NCBI GenBank assembly: GCA_947623455.1
Contig: OX392532.1
Coordinates: 48,239,058-48,303,057 of the forward strand
Reading direction: 5' to 3'
Length of the DNA stretch: 64,000 nt
Source: Mimachlamys varia
Taxonomy: Eukaryota; Mollusca; Bivalvia; Pectinida; Pectinidae
Under the pieces are notes generated by a model that made no database searches, was not told where the DNA came from, and saw only the letters and a list, made by a program, of their open reading frames with translations. The translations under genes and the position numbers were made by a program. Positions 11,301-21,179 of this stretch are shown here, piece by piece. Within the stretch, counting starts at the first letter, position 1; each line of letters begins with the position of its first letter.

Positions 11301-13535
11301 ACCTAATATCTACCGAAAATCCTTAAGATTTGTTTTCCTGATTACCCTTTTGCTGATTTCACTTGAAAAATGTGCTTTCAAGTTTGAAAAGTGTAACTTG
11401 GTGATTTTTAAAAATTCCCCTTATGTCAAACAAGGGTAGTTTCCTCTTCATCCTAGATTAATCCCTGCAGTATTAACTATAAGCATTTATTTGTTTTTAT
11501 TATTAAGTTATAGACCACAATATTTTAGCACAGGAAATAAACATTAACTAGACAATAATACATAATGTATATGAGAAGTCCACTTGCCTAAATTGATCGT
11601 GTTTCCCGCCGTACAGGAAGTGGATATACTGGAGACTTGTGGGTAAAATTTGTTCACAGCGTTCACAGCCATCATTTGGGAAAAACATGTATCATATGCC
11701 TTCATTCCTGTGTGAAAAAAAAAATGACAGTAATTAAAATGGAGCACATTTATATTAACTGAAAATCTTCATTTGAACACTTAGGGGGTACTATATTTCA
11801 AATTATAGTTTTTAGATTGACATAATTATAAACTACTACTTAGAATCGATTGCTCACAATTAAGCTTGCACTAGTTGATCTGAGCAAGTGACGGTCATAT
11901 TTTCTCTTAGACTTGGTCACATTACTAGATCAAATTGTTTTATCAATTGAATCTAGCACTGTCATATTTGATCAAATATCTGGTGTGGCAACATAAATTC
12001 TGGTGAGATTTTACACGAAAACAGATTCCATAGTCTTACCGACTCTGATCCCGGGAACATTGTTCATGATTAAATAAACATGTCATGATGAGAACATATT
12101 CTGTAGCCTTACCAACTCTGATCCCGGGAACATCATTTATGATTAAATAAACATGTCATGATGAGAACATATTCTGTAGCCTTACCAACTCTGATCCCGG
12201 GAACATCGTTTATGATTAAATAAACATGTCATGATGAGAACATATTCTGTAGCCTTACCAACTCTGATCCCGGGAACATCGTTTATGATTAAATAAACAT
12301 GTCATGATGAGAACAGATTCTGTAGCCTTACCGACTCTGAACTTTGGAACATTGTTTACAATTAAATTAACATGTCATGATGAGAATTACAGATTCTGTA
12401 GCCTTACCAACTCTGATCCCGGGAACATTGTTAACGATTAAAATAACATGACATGATGAGAACAGATTCTGTAGCCTTACCGACTCTGAACTTTGGAACA
12501 TTGTTTACAATTAAATTAACATGTCATGATGAGAATTACAGATTCCATAGTCTTACCGACTCTGATCCCTGGAACATAGTTCATGTCGTTGACTTTCTTC
12601 AACGCCCATCTAGCTGCTTCATAAACCTGGATAAGTTCTGTTAGGAAATCCAGGGTAGAATATTAATTAACGGTCACCAACATGTTTAGATGATCACATT
12701 ACATTTAGACACAATGTGTATGATCTGCTCAATTCTTAAAATGAAATATCCTTAAAATTCCTGAATCTTCGAAAGAAAAAAAATAACTAAGAAATGATGT
12801 TGGATTTAATAGTAATAATGATAATAAATCACATCTACAACATTCATAATATTAATCAATATTTATATTAAGTTAAATTTATGACTGATCACAAGCATAA
12901 ATGTCCATAGAAATTGACTACAGATCTACATGTATAAATGTCTACTTTCATCATATAATGCATCATGCTGTAATCTAGTGAGAATACTGAAACTTGTATC
13001 ATAGTTTGGCATATTAACCAATGTTGTTATATGATCAATCTGCCCAAGCTGGGACAAATCAAAACTTTCACTTGTTTTAATTGTGATGACACGTCTGAGG
13101 ACCGTGACAAGTACATGAAATCACAGACTCTAACCCCTGGATATCAAGGATGACATATTCCAGGGGTGTAGAGAGTGTACCCTGGATATCGAGGAAGCTT
13201 GATTATGTGATGAAAAGGATCTTTTAGCACAATTGTTTTCATTTCATATAGAATTTCAAAAATTTCATATGAAACTTGAGTAAGATCGTATATTAACAGA
13301 GCTACTTATCCCAGTGAAAAGACCCCATGTTAACTTACCTTTATGGGGCTGGCCACAAGCGTACCCTCCCATGATTGGACTCCGCACCTCAAACAGACCA
13401 CCTATAATGGCATTGGCATTGGTCATTTGGACGTCTACCTCCCGGCGTGAAGCATCACACGTTTCTTTAGCCAAGTTCTGACCACTGGTCAGCTGGGTCA
13501 CCACCAGCACCAGACCACACAGCAACTGGACACCA
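1..13535 (-). CDS. Tandem Venus-flytrap (mGluR-like ligand-binding) protein gene, partial
   Basis: Eleven exons read on the minus strand, in order: about 13535-13339, 12637-12557, 11707-11588, 11185-11019, 9261-8530, 8256-8122, 7292-5841, 5351-4231, 3642-3321, 2310-2148 and 737-<1. Every junction has AG/GT borders (one GC donor) and matching intron phase, giving about 1740 codons without a stop. The product has a hydrophobic signal-peptide core (about 13520-13475) and then four ligand-binding domains of the family-C GPCR kind (ANF_receptor/periplasmic-binding fold), so it should be secreted or extracellular. No in-frame ATG exists upstream of the first listed exon before a stop near 13597, so the start codon is in a further exon not found. 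The gene continues past the left edge; whether a 7TM domain follows is unknown. The ligand cannot be told. Alternative: several genes fused by my model, which the shared exons argue against. Confidence 0.85.
738..1695 (-). other. Intron 10, unique part
   Basis: AT-rich intron sequence between the 48-bp repeat and the acceptor of exon 11 at 738-739. A run of 12 C lies near 1141-1152. No coding or recognised repeat signal seen. Confidence 0.6.
1716..2150 (-). repeat. 48-bp minisatellite carrying exon 10's end and splice donor, nine copies
   Basis: On the minus strand each unit holds the codons for VLLGG, an intact donor (GAG|GTAATA) and 31 more bases. The first copy, at 2140-2170, is the genuine end of exon 10. 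Because 48 is a multiple of 3 and no unit has a stop, translation can run on to about 1696, adding NIRDPAISTSN-VLLGG modules of 16 residues. Each donor is in the same phase, so use of any of the nine keeps frame with exon 11. Confidence 0.9.
2838..2975. repeat. Short tandem repeat in intron 9
   Basis: About nine imperfect units of roughly 16 bp built on AAACCCATGAATT(A/T)AG, arranged in a larger unit of about 62 bp repeated twice. Lies in the intron between exons 9 and 10 (2311-3320); the rest of that intron is AT-rich with no other feature seen. Confidence 0.8.
3321..5351 (-). CDS. Exons 8-9: linker and third flytrap domain (C)
   Basis: Exon 8 is 5351-4231 (1121 bp, ends phase 2) and exon 9 is 3642-3321 (322 bp, restoring phase 0). 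Exon 8 starts with VGSYSVRDG, the end strand of domain B, followed by linker cysteines CPGNCMEC, then IPGDIQIGGIFGVRS and the flytrap cysteine FACGW. Lobe 1 ends TLNLPLISPFASSEPL...FPTFFRTVEGD. Lobe 2 starts NFKFLTVVYSDSDYGQSGL, keeping the Tyr-Gly that lines the ligand cleft in mGluRs. Exon 9 carries NAVYAFTAGLDALL, DYDGMCTAF and FLDREGNTGLDLFFYD, the usual C-terminal part. The acceptor of exon 8 is embedded in a 39-bp tandem repeat (separate entry). Intron 8 (3643-4230) shows nothing beyond AT-rich sequence. Confidence 0.86.
5351..5595 (-). repeat. 39-40-bp tandem repeat covering the splice acceptor of exon 8
   Basis: About six units. Read on the minus strand each unit ends in TTCTATTTATAGGTT, which is the polypyrimidine/AG acceptor used by exon 8 at 5352-5353. 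The intron therefore offers a row of near-identical acceptors just upstream of the functional one. The rest of intron 7 (5596-5840) is AT-rich. Confidence 0.85.
5841..7292 (-). CDS. Exon 7: linker and second flytrap domain (B)
   Basis: One 1452-bp exon (484 codons, phase 0 at both ends; acceptor at 7293-7294, donor GT at 5839-5840). It begins VGSYVSRALTLNL, which is the C-terminal strand of domain A, then a short cysteine linker CPAPGCRYC, then IPGDVVIAGLL, the start of a new flytrap domain. The domain runs through AVAFQYAINT, LTYVQMVHCTDYG (lobe 2 start) and KEWYQYAYNC to FNILNYRQGSGYVN. Because the end of A and nearly all of B lie in the same exon, they are physically one protein and not two neighbouring genes. 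The agonist-site serines of lobe 1 are not obvious here (DGQADYSLGLG occupies that place), so the domain may bind a different ligand or be structural. Confidence 0.88.
7293..8121. other. Intron 6, no feature seen
   Basis: AT-rich intron between exons 6 and 7 with no repeat or coding signal that I can support. The short intron 8257-8529 is similar. Confidence 0.5.
8122..13535 (-). CDS. Exons 1-6: signal sequence and first flytrap domain (A)
   Basis: The exons are 13535?-13339, 12637-12557, 11707-11588, 11185-11019, 9261-8530 and 8256-8122, with phases 1, 1, 1, 0, 0, 0. The domain opens with IIGGLFEVRSP and the paired cysteine GYACG, continues through VGMKAYDTC-type text across exons 2-3, and holds the family-C hallmark GPLSSWTSKPVAEL followed by LSDKTQYPYFMRT. 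Lobe 2 starts AALEKLSWKKVVVVYTDS. It ends with VNFDRNGD and a YNIYNY-like strand. This is a full-length domain of about 460 residues. By eye, the residue aligned to the agonist-binding Thr of mGluR1 (T188) is Met and the one aligned to Tyr236 is Phe, so glutamate binding by this domain is doubtful. The 5' edge of exon 1 is unsure: acceptors after 13536 or 13526 are possible. Confidence 0.85.
9440..10482. repeat. 33-bp minisatellite, about 31 copies, in intron 4
   Basis: The unit is ACAGACAAACGATCTGACAG plus AACAGAAATGTTC (33 bp). Two main variants alternate: GATCTGACAG with TTCACAG, and GATCTTGTAG with TTCATGG. Period 33 is a multiple of 3, so long open frames appear on both strands without coding meaning. 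It lies between exons 4 (11019) and 5 (9261) of the flytrap gene; 10483-11018 is otherwise plain intron. Confidence 0.95.
11586..11589 (-). other. GC splice donor of exon 3 (GC-AG intron)
   Basis: Exon 3 ends TTTAG|GCAAGTG on the minus strand. This matches the strong consensus of the rare GC-AG introns. Using it joins phase 1 to the next exon at 11185 and gives INLG-MLGPLSS, the expected family-C flytrap sequence. The nearest GT alternative (four bases on) would break the frame. Confidence 0.8.
12019..12556 (-). repeat. About 73-bp tandem repeat carrying exon 2's end and splice donor, about eight copies
   Basis: On the minus strand each copy contains GTTCC(A/C)GGGATCAGAGT(T/C)G followed by the donor GTAAGG or GTAAGA, i.e. 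the last 20 or so coding bases of exon 2 and the start of its intron. The real exon end is the copy at 12557-12580. Copies start near 12038, 12109, 12179, 12250, 12327, 12404 and 12478. Two copies (near 12334 and 12483) have a diverged coding part but keep the donor. The acceptor of exon 2 is not included, so the copies are decoy donors rather than whole exons. Confidence 0.88.
12640..13338. other. Intron 1, no feature seen
   Basis: AT-rich sequence between the first two listed exons. A short inverted match (CCAGGGGTGTAGAG near 13162 and CTAACCCCTGG near 13130) is too small to call. Confidence 0.4.
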
Positions 13536-13729
13536 CTATAGTCACACACAGTAATGAATGAAAATTGAATAAAAATTACAGCATATTATGACATGCCTTC
13601 AAATTAAAAAAAAAAACATGAACTTTGTCTCTAAAAACCTAAACGGGACCCAAGATTAATGGATCAGTCCCGGGTTTAAAGAAGGGGGATAGGAGGGTTT
13701 GGGAAGGGAAAGTTATGTTAGCTAGATGT

Positions 13730-16700
13730 TTAAGGTAGATGGAGGTATAGCGGCCGGGTGTAGAAGTAAAGGCCCGGCCGGGTGTAGAAGTAAAGGGGCC
13801 GGGTGTAGAATTATAGGGGGCGGGGGTAGAGGTATAGCGGCGAGTGTAGAAGTGAAGGGGCCAGGTGTAGATATATAGGGGTTGGGTGTAGAGGTATAGG
13901 GGGTGGGTGTAAAAGTATAGGAGGCGGGTGTTGAGGTATAGGGGGCGGGTGTAGAGGTATAGGGGCTGGGTGTAGAGGTATAGGGGGCGGGTGTAGAGGT
14001 ATAGGGGGCAGGTGTAGAGGTATAGGGGCTGGGTGTAGAGGTATAGGGGGCGGGTGTAGAGGTATAGGGGGCAGGTGTAGAGGTATAGGGGGCGGGTGTA
14101 GAGGTATAGGGGGCAGGTGTAGAGGTATAGGGGCTGGGTGTAGAGGAAAATGGGATGGGTGTAGAGGTATAGGGGGCGGGTGTAGAGGTATAGGGGGCGG
14201 GTGTAGAGGTATAAGGGGCGGGTGTATATGTATATGGGGCGGGTGTAAAGGTATATAGGGGCGGGTGTAGAGGTATAGGCGCGCGGTTGTAGAGGTTTAG
14301 GGGCCTGGTGTAGAGGTATAGGGGCGAGTGAAGAGGTATAGGGGGGCGGGTGTATATGTATAGGGGCGAGTGTAGAGGTATAGGGGGCGGGTTTAGAGGT
14401 ATAGGGGGCAGGTGTTTAGGTATAGGGGCCAAGTGTAGAGGTATAGGGGCCAGGTGTAGAGATATAGGGGCTGGGTGTAGAGGTATAGGGGCTGGGTGTA
14501 GAGATATAGGGGCTGGGTGTAGAGGTATAGGGGCAAGGTGTAGAGGTATAGGGGCCAGGTGTAGAGATATAGGGGCTGGGTATAGAGGTATAGGGGCAAG
14601 GTGTAGAGGTATAGGGGCCAGGTGTAGAGATATAGGGGCTGGGTGTAGAGGTATAGGGGCTGGGTGTAGAGGTATAGGGGCTGGGTGTAGAGGTATAGGG
14701 GCTGGGTGTAGAGGTATAGGGGCTGGGTGTAGAGGTATAGGGGCCGGGGGTAGAGGTATAGGGGCTGGGTGTAGAGGTATAGGGGCTGGGTGTATATGTA
14801 TAGGGGGTGGGTGTAGAGGTATAGGGGGCGGGTGTTTATGTATAGGGGGTGGGTGTAGAGGTATAGGGGGCGGGTGTATATGTATAGGGGGTGGGTGTAG
14901 AGGTATAGGGGGCAGGTGTTGAGGTATAGGGGCCGGGTGTAGAGGTATAGCGGCCGGGTGTAGAGGTATAGGGGCTTGGCTGGGTGTAGAGGTATAGCGG
15001 CCGGGTGTAGAGGTATAGGGGCTGGGCTGGGTGTAGAGGTATAGGGGCTGGGTGTAGAGGTATAGGGGCCGGGTGTAGAGGTATAGGGGCTGGGTGTAGA
15101 GGTATAGGGGCGGTGTAGAGGTATAGGGGCTGGGTGTAGAGGTATAGGGGGCAGGGGTAGAGGTATAGGGGGCGAGTGTAGAGGTATAAGGGCTGGGTGT
15201 AGATATATAGGGATTGGGTGTAGAGGTATAGGGGTGGGTGTAGAGGTAAAGGGGGCAAGGTGTAGAGGTATAGGGGTCAGGTGTAGAGGCATAGGGGGCA
15301 AATGTAGAGGTATAGGGGGCGGGTGAAGAGGTAACGGGGCTGGGTGTTGAGGTATAGGGGGAGGATGTAGAGGTATATAATGGGCCCTGTAGAGGTATAG
15401 GGGGCGGGGTAAGAGGTATAGGGGGCGGGTGTAGAGGTATAAGGGTGGGTGTAGAGGTATAGGGGGGCAGGTGTAGAGGTATAGGGGCGAGTGTAGAGGT
15501 AAAGGGGGGCGGGTGTATATGTATAGGGGGTGGGTGTAGAGATATAGGGGCCGGGTGTAGATATATAGGGGTTGGGTGTAGAGGTATAGGGGCCGGGTGT
15601 AGAGGTATAGGGGCTGGGTGTAGAGGTATAGGGGCTGGGTGTATATGTATAGGGGGTGGGTGTAGAGGTATAGGGGGCGGGTGTATATGTATAGGGGGTG
15701 GGTGTAGAGGTATAGGGGGCGGGTGTATATGTATAGGGGGTGGGTGTAGAGGTATAGGGGGCGGGTGTATATGTATAGGGGGTGGGTGTAGAGGTATAGG
15801 GGGCAGGTGTTGAGGTATAGGGGCCGGGTGTAGAGGTATAGCGGCCGGGTGTAGAGGTATAGGGGGCGGGTGTATATGTATAGGGGGTGGGTGTAGAGGT
15901 ATAGGGGGCGGGTGTATATGTATAGGGGGTGGGTGTAGAGGTATAGGGGGCAGGTGTTGAGGTATAGGGGCCGGGTGTAGAGGTATAGCGGCCGGGTGTA
16001 GAGGTATAGGGGCTGGGCTGGGTGTAGAAGTATAGGGGCTGGGTGTAGAGGTATAGGGGCCGGATGTAGAGGTATAGGGGCTGGGTGTAGAGGTATAGGG
16101 GCGGTGTAGAGGTATAGGGGCTGGGTGTAGAGGTATAGGGGGCAGGGGTAGAGGTATAGGGGGCGAGTGTAGAGGTATAAGGGCTGGGTGTAGATATATA
16201 GGGATTGGGTGTAGAGGTATAGGGGTGGGTGTAGAGGTAAAGGGGGCAAGGTGTAGAGGTATAGGGGTCAGGTGTAGAGGCATAGGGGGCAAATGTAGAG
16301 GTATAGGGGGCGGGTTTAGAGGTATAGGGGGCAGGTGTTTAGGTATAGGGGCCAAGTGTAGAGGTATAGGGGCAAGGTATAGAGGTATAGGGGCAAGGGG
16401 TAGAGGTATAGGGGCCGGGTGTAGAAGTAAAGGGGCCGGGTGTAGATATATAGGGGGCAGGTGTAGAGATACAGGGGCTGGGTGTAGAGATATAGGGGCT
16501 GGGTGTAGAGATACAGGGGCTGGGTGTAGAGGTATAGGGGCTGGGTGTAGAGGTATAGGGGCCAGGTGTAGAGGTATAGGGTCGTGGGTGTAGAGATACA
16601 GGGGCTGGGTGTAGAGATACAGGGGATGGGTGTAGAGATACAGGGGCTGGGTGTAGAGATATAGGGGCTGGGTGTAGAGATACAGGGGATGGGTGTAGAG

Positions 16701-16795
16701 ATAAAGGGACCATTCAGGTGTATAGAGATATAGGGGCCGGTTGTAGGTATGTGGGCTGGGTGGATTGGTATGGGGGCCGGTTGTAGAAGTTGAGA
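13730..16795. repeat. 3-kb G-rich 21-bp minisatellite with higher-order duplication
   Basis: The basic unit is GTGTAGAGGTATAGGGGCTGG (G-rich on the plus strand), shown here as 21 bp, with many variants (GGGGGC, GGGCCGG, GGTTTAG). Over 140 units. A block at about 15140-15320 recurs almost unchanged at about 16131-16315, i.e. a shift near 991 bp, showing amplification in blocks of about 1 kb. The period gives open frames of up to 1026 codons on both strands that are repeat artefacts. Runs of three to five G recur at every unit and could form G-quadruplexes on the plus strand. It lies just upstream of the first exon found of the flytrap gene, in either its first intron or its 5' flank. Confidence 0.97.
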
Positions 16796-16804
16796 AAGAC
16801 ACAC

Positions 16805-18722
16805 TTTCAGTACTTAGGTGATATTGATGGTGAAAATGATGTACTAAATATTAATCAAGAAATACATTTTTTTTTGGTTATTTCAGGCTATATTTGGTCA
16901 CCTGAATATCATTTTGGACCTTAAGCTTGCTTTTTTATTATTAACGTGAACATGTGAAGAACGTATCATTTTGCAGACTAGTATTACAAAGCATGCAAAT
17001 ATATATGAAGATTGGAAAAGAGAAACGATATGATCATTCCAATAGGATCATAATTATATCAATTAATTACACTAAATTTTACCTGGCGCCATACACGTTT
17101 TCAATGGCTTGACATTTTTATCGGTAAATATTCTCATCAATATTTACTAACATATATTCCATAACATTCAATATATAGGCTCCCCTCCCGGCATTGTAAA
17201 TATAACGATACTCTACCTCATTTTGAAACTGGCAACTGCAGGCGATATTTCGCCCCGTCCCTCCGAAATTTGTCCACACAGCTGAAACACGAATTTCTCC
17301 GAGAATCCCGACCCCCGGATCAGTATAACACCTCTCCCCGTGCCTCACAGTAACAGCAGCCCAACCCTACGGTGTAAGCCCTTCCAATGTTTTCACGTTA
17401 GTTCGGCCCAGGTGTAAAAATAACTGGTCTATTTATAGATCATTCATTATACTAGCACTACCTGTGAGAAACTGGTTCGGCAAGTCTGACAACCTCACGG
17501 AGTAGGCGGGGCTTAATATCTCATTTGCATACTCAGAACACCTGTGATTGTTAGACGTCCGGTAACAAACTATCCAGCTTATTTGATAAATTATAATAAT
17601 AACATGATATAATTTATAATAACACATACATAATAAAGTTGTGTTATTGTCTTGGTATATATAGCCTCACTAAATCAGATTAGGAGCTGCAGTAGAATTA
17701 GATTGATAGCTATAATTATAATTATGTATAATTATATAACAAGTCCGTGATACAGGAATCTGTCTAGAAACATCGAAAACATATCGCTTTAATTCCTTAC
17801 ATGTACCGTTACTGACCGGAGAGCTGGGTTTTTATTGGCAACAAATTAAATCAAACTCAATGTGCGTACTCTTCAAGAAATTATACCTATGCAAAATCAT
17901 TCAAGGTCCAGCCAAAATGATACCACGGCAAAGCATTGTTAGGTTCATTCAGAGACGAATAAAGGCTTCAAATTTCAGCTAGATTTTCTTCCGTTTTTGT
18001 ATTGCTAAAGCTATTTATAAGTTTCTATGTTTGTCGGTAGAATTGCCCAGAGATAAGAGTAATTTCAACCAGATAAATAAAGTACATTATTTCAAGTTTC
18101 CTTCAACGCAACCACATGCAGTGTGTCAACCTTCGAAATTATCTCCCTTTAATAACACGAAGCGCACACAGGGACGTGAGAATTCATCACAGCAAGCAGC
18201 AGCTGGGAGTCAGAAAAAATCCTGTAGTATCACGGACTTAGATAGCAATTTAATCTAATTCCGTGGTAGTATTATATATATACATGTAGTTGGGGACCGA
18301 GATTAAGTTAAATATTGTATAGGGTTCTAATAGATATGGAATATTAACAATATAATAATTTATTGAATATGTAAGAAAATGTGATTCTTTTTTCGATAAT
18401 TTTTTTTTATTATTTCATAAATCATAAAGTAATTACTGTCTCAAGAGAGAGGTATATGAATCATTATAGTTCTGGATGATTTTTGATAACATGGATCATG
18501 ATTAACAGGAAAAAACAAAACCATATACTAATTTACATACATGATAATGTAAATTATGAAAAAATGGAAGAAATTCCCATTTTTAAAGTCAATAACTAAA
18601 ACCACGGACTAAGATAATCTAATTCCATGCTAAAACCAAGGGACATTATTAGTAAAATGGTGCATTCTGTGACACTAGGAACCTCCCCATGTTCACAAGT
18701 TGCCTATACTGTTATCACAGAC
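16805..18722. other. Intergenic or upstream region, nothing identified
   Basis: AT-rich. The missing first exon of the flytrap gene could be here (17160-17560 is less AT-rich), but I found no ATG exon with a matching donor that I can defend. Confidence 0.3.
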
Positions 18723-18726
18723 TTAA

Positions 18727-19138
18727 AGGCCCAATATATAAATTAGTACAATGTACGTAACTTCAGGAAATTTTTCGTAATTCTGAAAAATATGAAAAAA
18801 ATCCAGTTGATAACCATGCAAAAATAAGCCTAAAACGAAGTAATCCTGAGCGGTAATTAACAAGAAACTCTGGACAAAAAAATCCAAAGAATTGAAAATA
18901 ATTCAGGTGGGGCCTAGCTGGCACTTCAACAACAAGCCGAAGGTATACATAGAAGACAGATCAAAATGGACGCATGCTTACAAATACTGAGTTTCAACTG
19001 CTGCTGTACCGGTAACCGCGTAAGAATACATCTTGAATATTGCTGATATCAGTTAATCTTAACTAAATCTAAAAATATAAATAATAAGGCTTGATTTTTG
19101 CTTCAAGTTTTGCTTCAAGTTATGTGTATATTGGGCCT
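18727..19138. mobile_element. MITE, TTAA-flanked (piggyBac-like), copy 1
   Basis: Begins AGGCCCAATATA and ends TATATTGGGCCT, an inverted-repeat pair, directly flanked by TTAA on both sides (18723-18726, 19139-19142). About 410 bp, no coding capacity. Two more copies of the same sequence lie at 29058 and 44527. Confidence 0.85.
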
Positions 19139-19142
19139 TTAA

Positions 19143-20980
19143 GTCTGTGCTGTTATCAAAATTTTGTTTAAAAATGTGCAAATATTAAGGTTACGGAGAC
19201 CACTTATTCAACCCTTTTTTTTTTGGTTACATTTAATAACCCATGCAGCTACATGTATCTCCCTTTCTTTGGATAAGATAAAGCAGCGTCTCTGGATAAA
19301 GTAACCAACATGTAAAGTATTGCTGGATCAGAATAACTTCCCAAGCTTTCAAGTTATTAAATTTTTAATGTTTTAATTTCACTTTTGTTGGCCGCCTATT
19401 TTGATGGTTTTCAGTTATATTTCCACGACACATGCATGCAGTGATTAATAGAGCAGGCTTAATGTGAGGTGAATGCCCTCGGTTCAAACCCTGCAGACTA
19501 TACTGATTTTTTTTTTTCGGATCTACTATCAATTTTTCATATATACAGGTATTAATTGTATTTAATTTCAAACAATCAAATTTCAAACAAATGCAATTGT
19601 TTTAAATGGATCCAAACAGATTTTATAGAATACCTATCCATCTTTAAAGGTTTTCTTTATCCCCACATCTTCATGCCTTCTGAGTGTTGCTATCGCATCT
19701 TCTGGGACCCAATTGTTCAAAAGGTGATTAGCTTAATCAGTGATTATAGTGCCAATTCTAGTTCTCCTTTAACTTTAAAATAGAAAGTAAACCATGGAAT
19801 TAGTTACTGCTTTTCAGATACCATATATTCTGTTGGGTTAATTTTCATGCAATTGATATTGAGGATGTTATACAGTAGACAAATCTTTATAAAAATATAT
19901 TTCATTCTCTGTGCAGAGTAAAATTGTTACATTGTATATTTTAGGATAAAACTAATAAATTGAGATTCTATAACTAAAATATTACTTTCAATTGCAACTT
20001 TATGTTTTGGTAAAGAGGATCTAATGCAAGTTAGGAATTGGAATTATTAAACGAACCGCTTACTGTTAATTGCTAAGAGAATATATTTAAAACCATTCGA
20101 AAATATATGAAGAAGCGTGAGAAGGCAGAAAGGTCCTGCGACAAAGTCTTTGTTTTTTTGTTCTTTTTTTTTATATTCAACTTCGCAAGGAAAACCAATC
20201 ACTTTTCTTTATAAAAATATGTATTTGATCTTTAAATTTTCCTTAAAAAGTGTGTACTATATATATGTACAGAATTACAGTATATGGTGCTTTAAATTAT
20301 CACGTTTAACCTATAGTTTATAGATCATCTAATAGCTATTCACAAATTGTTTTAATGGTTTCTGCACTAAAGTAAGGAAAGATATACTGGTGGATGAACG
20401 GACAATATACAGACGAACAGACAGATGACGTCTCTTACATGAGTTACAATAAAAAATACTAAAAACACGAATTAAATTCAAACATTTAATGTTTGAAACA
20501 CCAAATGGACAATACGATATGTTAACAACACCTAACACTTTGTTTATATGTATAATTACCAAATATCAACAAATATAGATTTATCACAGTACGGTAAATA
20601 GATATTTTAATGACTTCAACAACATTGAGGATTTCTCTTGTCTTGTGTACAGAAAAAATTGTCAACAGAGAAATAAAATACTGCATGGTTGTTGAGAACG
20701 AAAATACATATGTACCAAATTATTATGATCATGATAAAATTGATCCATTCAGAAAGTTTGGCAACTGGACCATGGCCATACAGGAGATACTCCTTTCTAA
20801 AGTTTGCAATATATTTTAAAATTATTTTGCAAATCATTTCCCTTTTAAACAGATACAGCTTTTCAAATTGTAATAAATGTGCAATTTTCTAACATAGTCT
20901 GCATGTCCCCATATATCAGTAATTTTAAGAATATTTTTTTTTTTACTTTACAATAATTATGAATAAAGTTTTCTAACACA
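19143..20980. other. Intergenic region, nothing firm
   Basis: AT-rich. Around 19430-19500 there is a tRNA B-box-like GGTTCAAACCC, perhaps a decayed tRNA-derived SINE, but no convincing A box or cloverleaf. No coding signal. Confidence 0.35.
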
Positions 20981-21175
20981 TATCAATCACTCTTGTTGGC
21001 CCGGATGTTAGTTAATGTGGGAGAGGTGTTATTTTGATAGGAAATCCTAGTTCCCAGAAAAACCCCCACATCATACCGGGTTGAGCAGGTGACCTCATAC
21101 CTTTTCACGTCCGGTCGGGGTATCGGATCCCGGCTGCCTTGATGAAAGGCAAGTGCGCTATCCACTGCACATCCT
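20975..21175 (-). mobile_element. tRNA-derived SINE
   Basis: On the minus strand, GTGGATAGCGCACTTGCC resembles a polymerase III A box and GGGATCCGATACCCC a B box; a body with GTGAAAAGGTATGAGGTCACC and GGGCCAACAAGAGTGATT follows, ending in an A-rich tail. The same body is found at 55205-55385. This matches a dispersed family I recognise from bivalve genomes. Confidence 0.75.
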
Positions 21176-21179
21176 TTCT

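Noticed and set aside
13539..13549. Start codon of the flytrap gene at 13549
   Set aside because: The codon there is GTG, not ATG; no in-frame ATG precedes it before a stop, so initiation must be in another exon.
13722..16802. Long open frames (up to 1026 codons) rich in PIPLHPA or PLYLYTQ
   Set aside because: They exist in several frames and both strands only because the 21-bp repeat lacks stops; no splice or start context.
17118..17348. Candidate first exon of the flytrap gene
   Set aside because: Opens with GTG, has no signal peptide and no donor with the needed phase.
19425..19505. Possible tRNA gene (GGTTCAAACCC)
   Set aside because: No acceptor stem or A box of the right form; at most a SINE relic.
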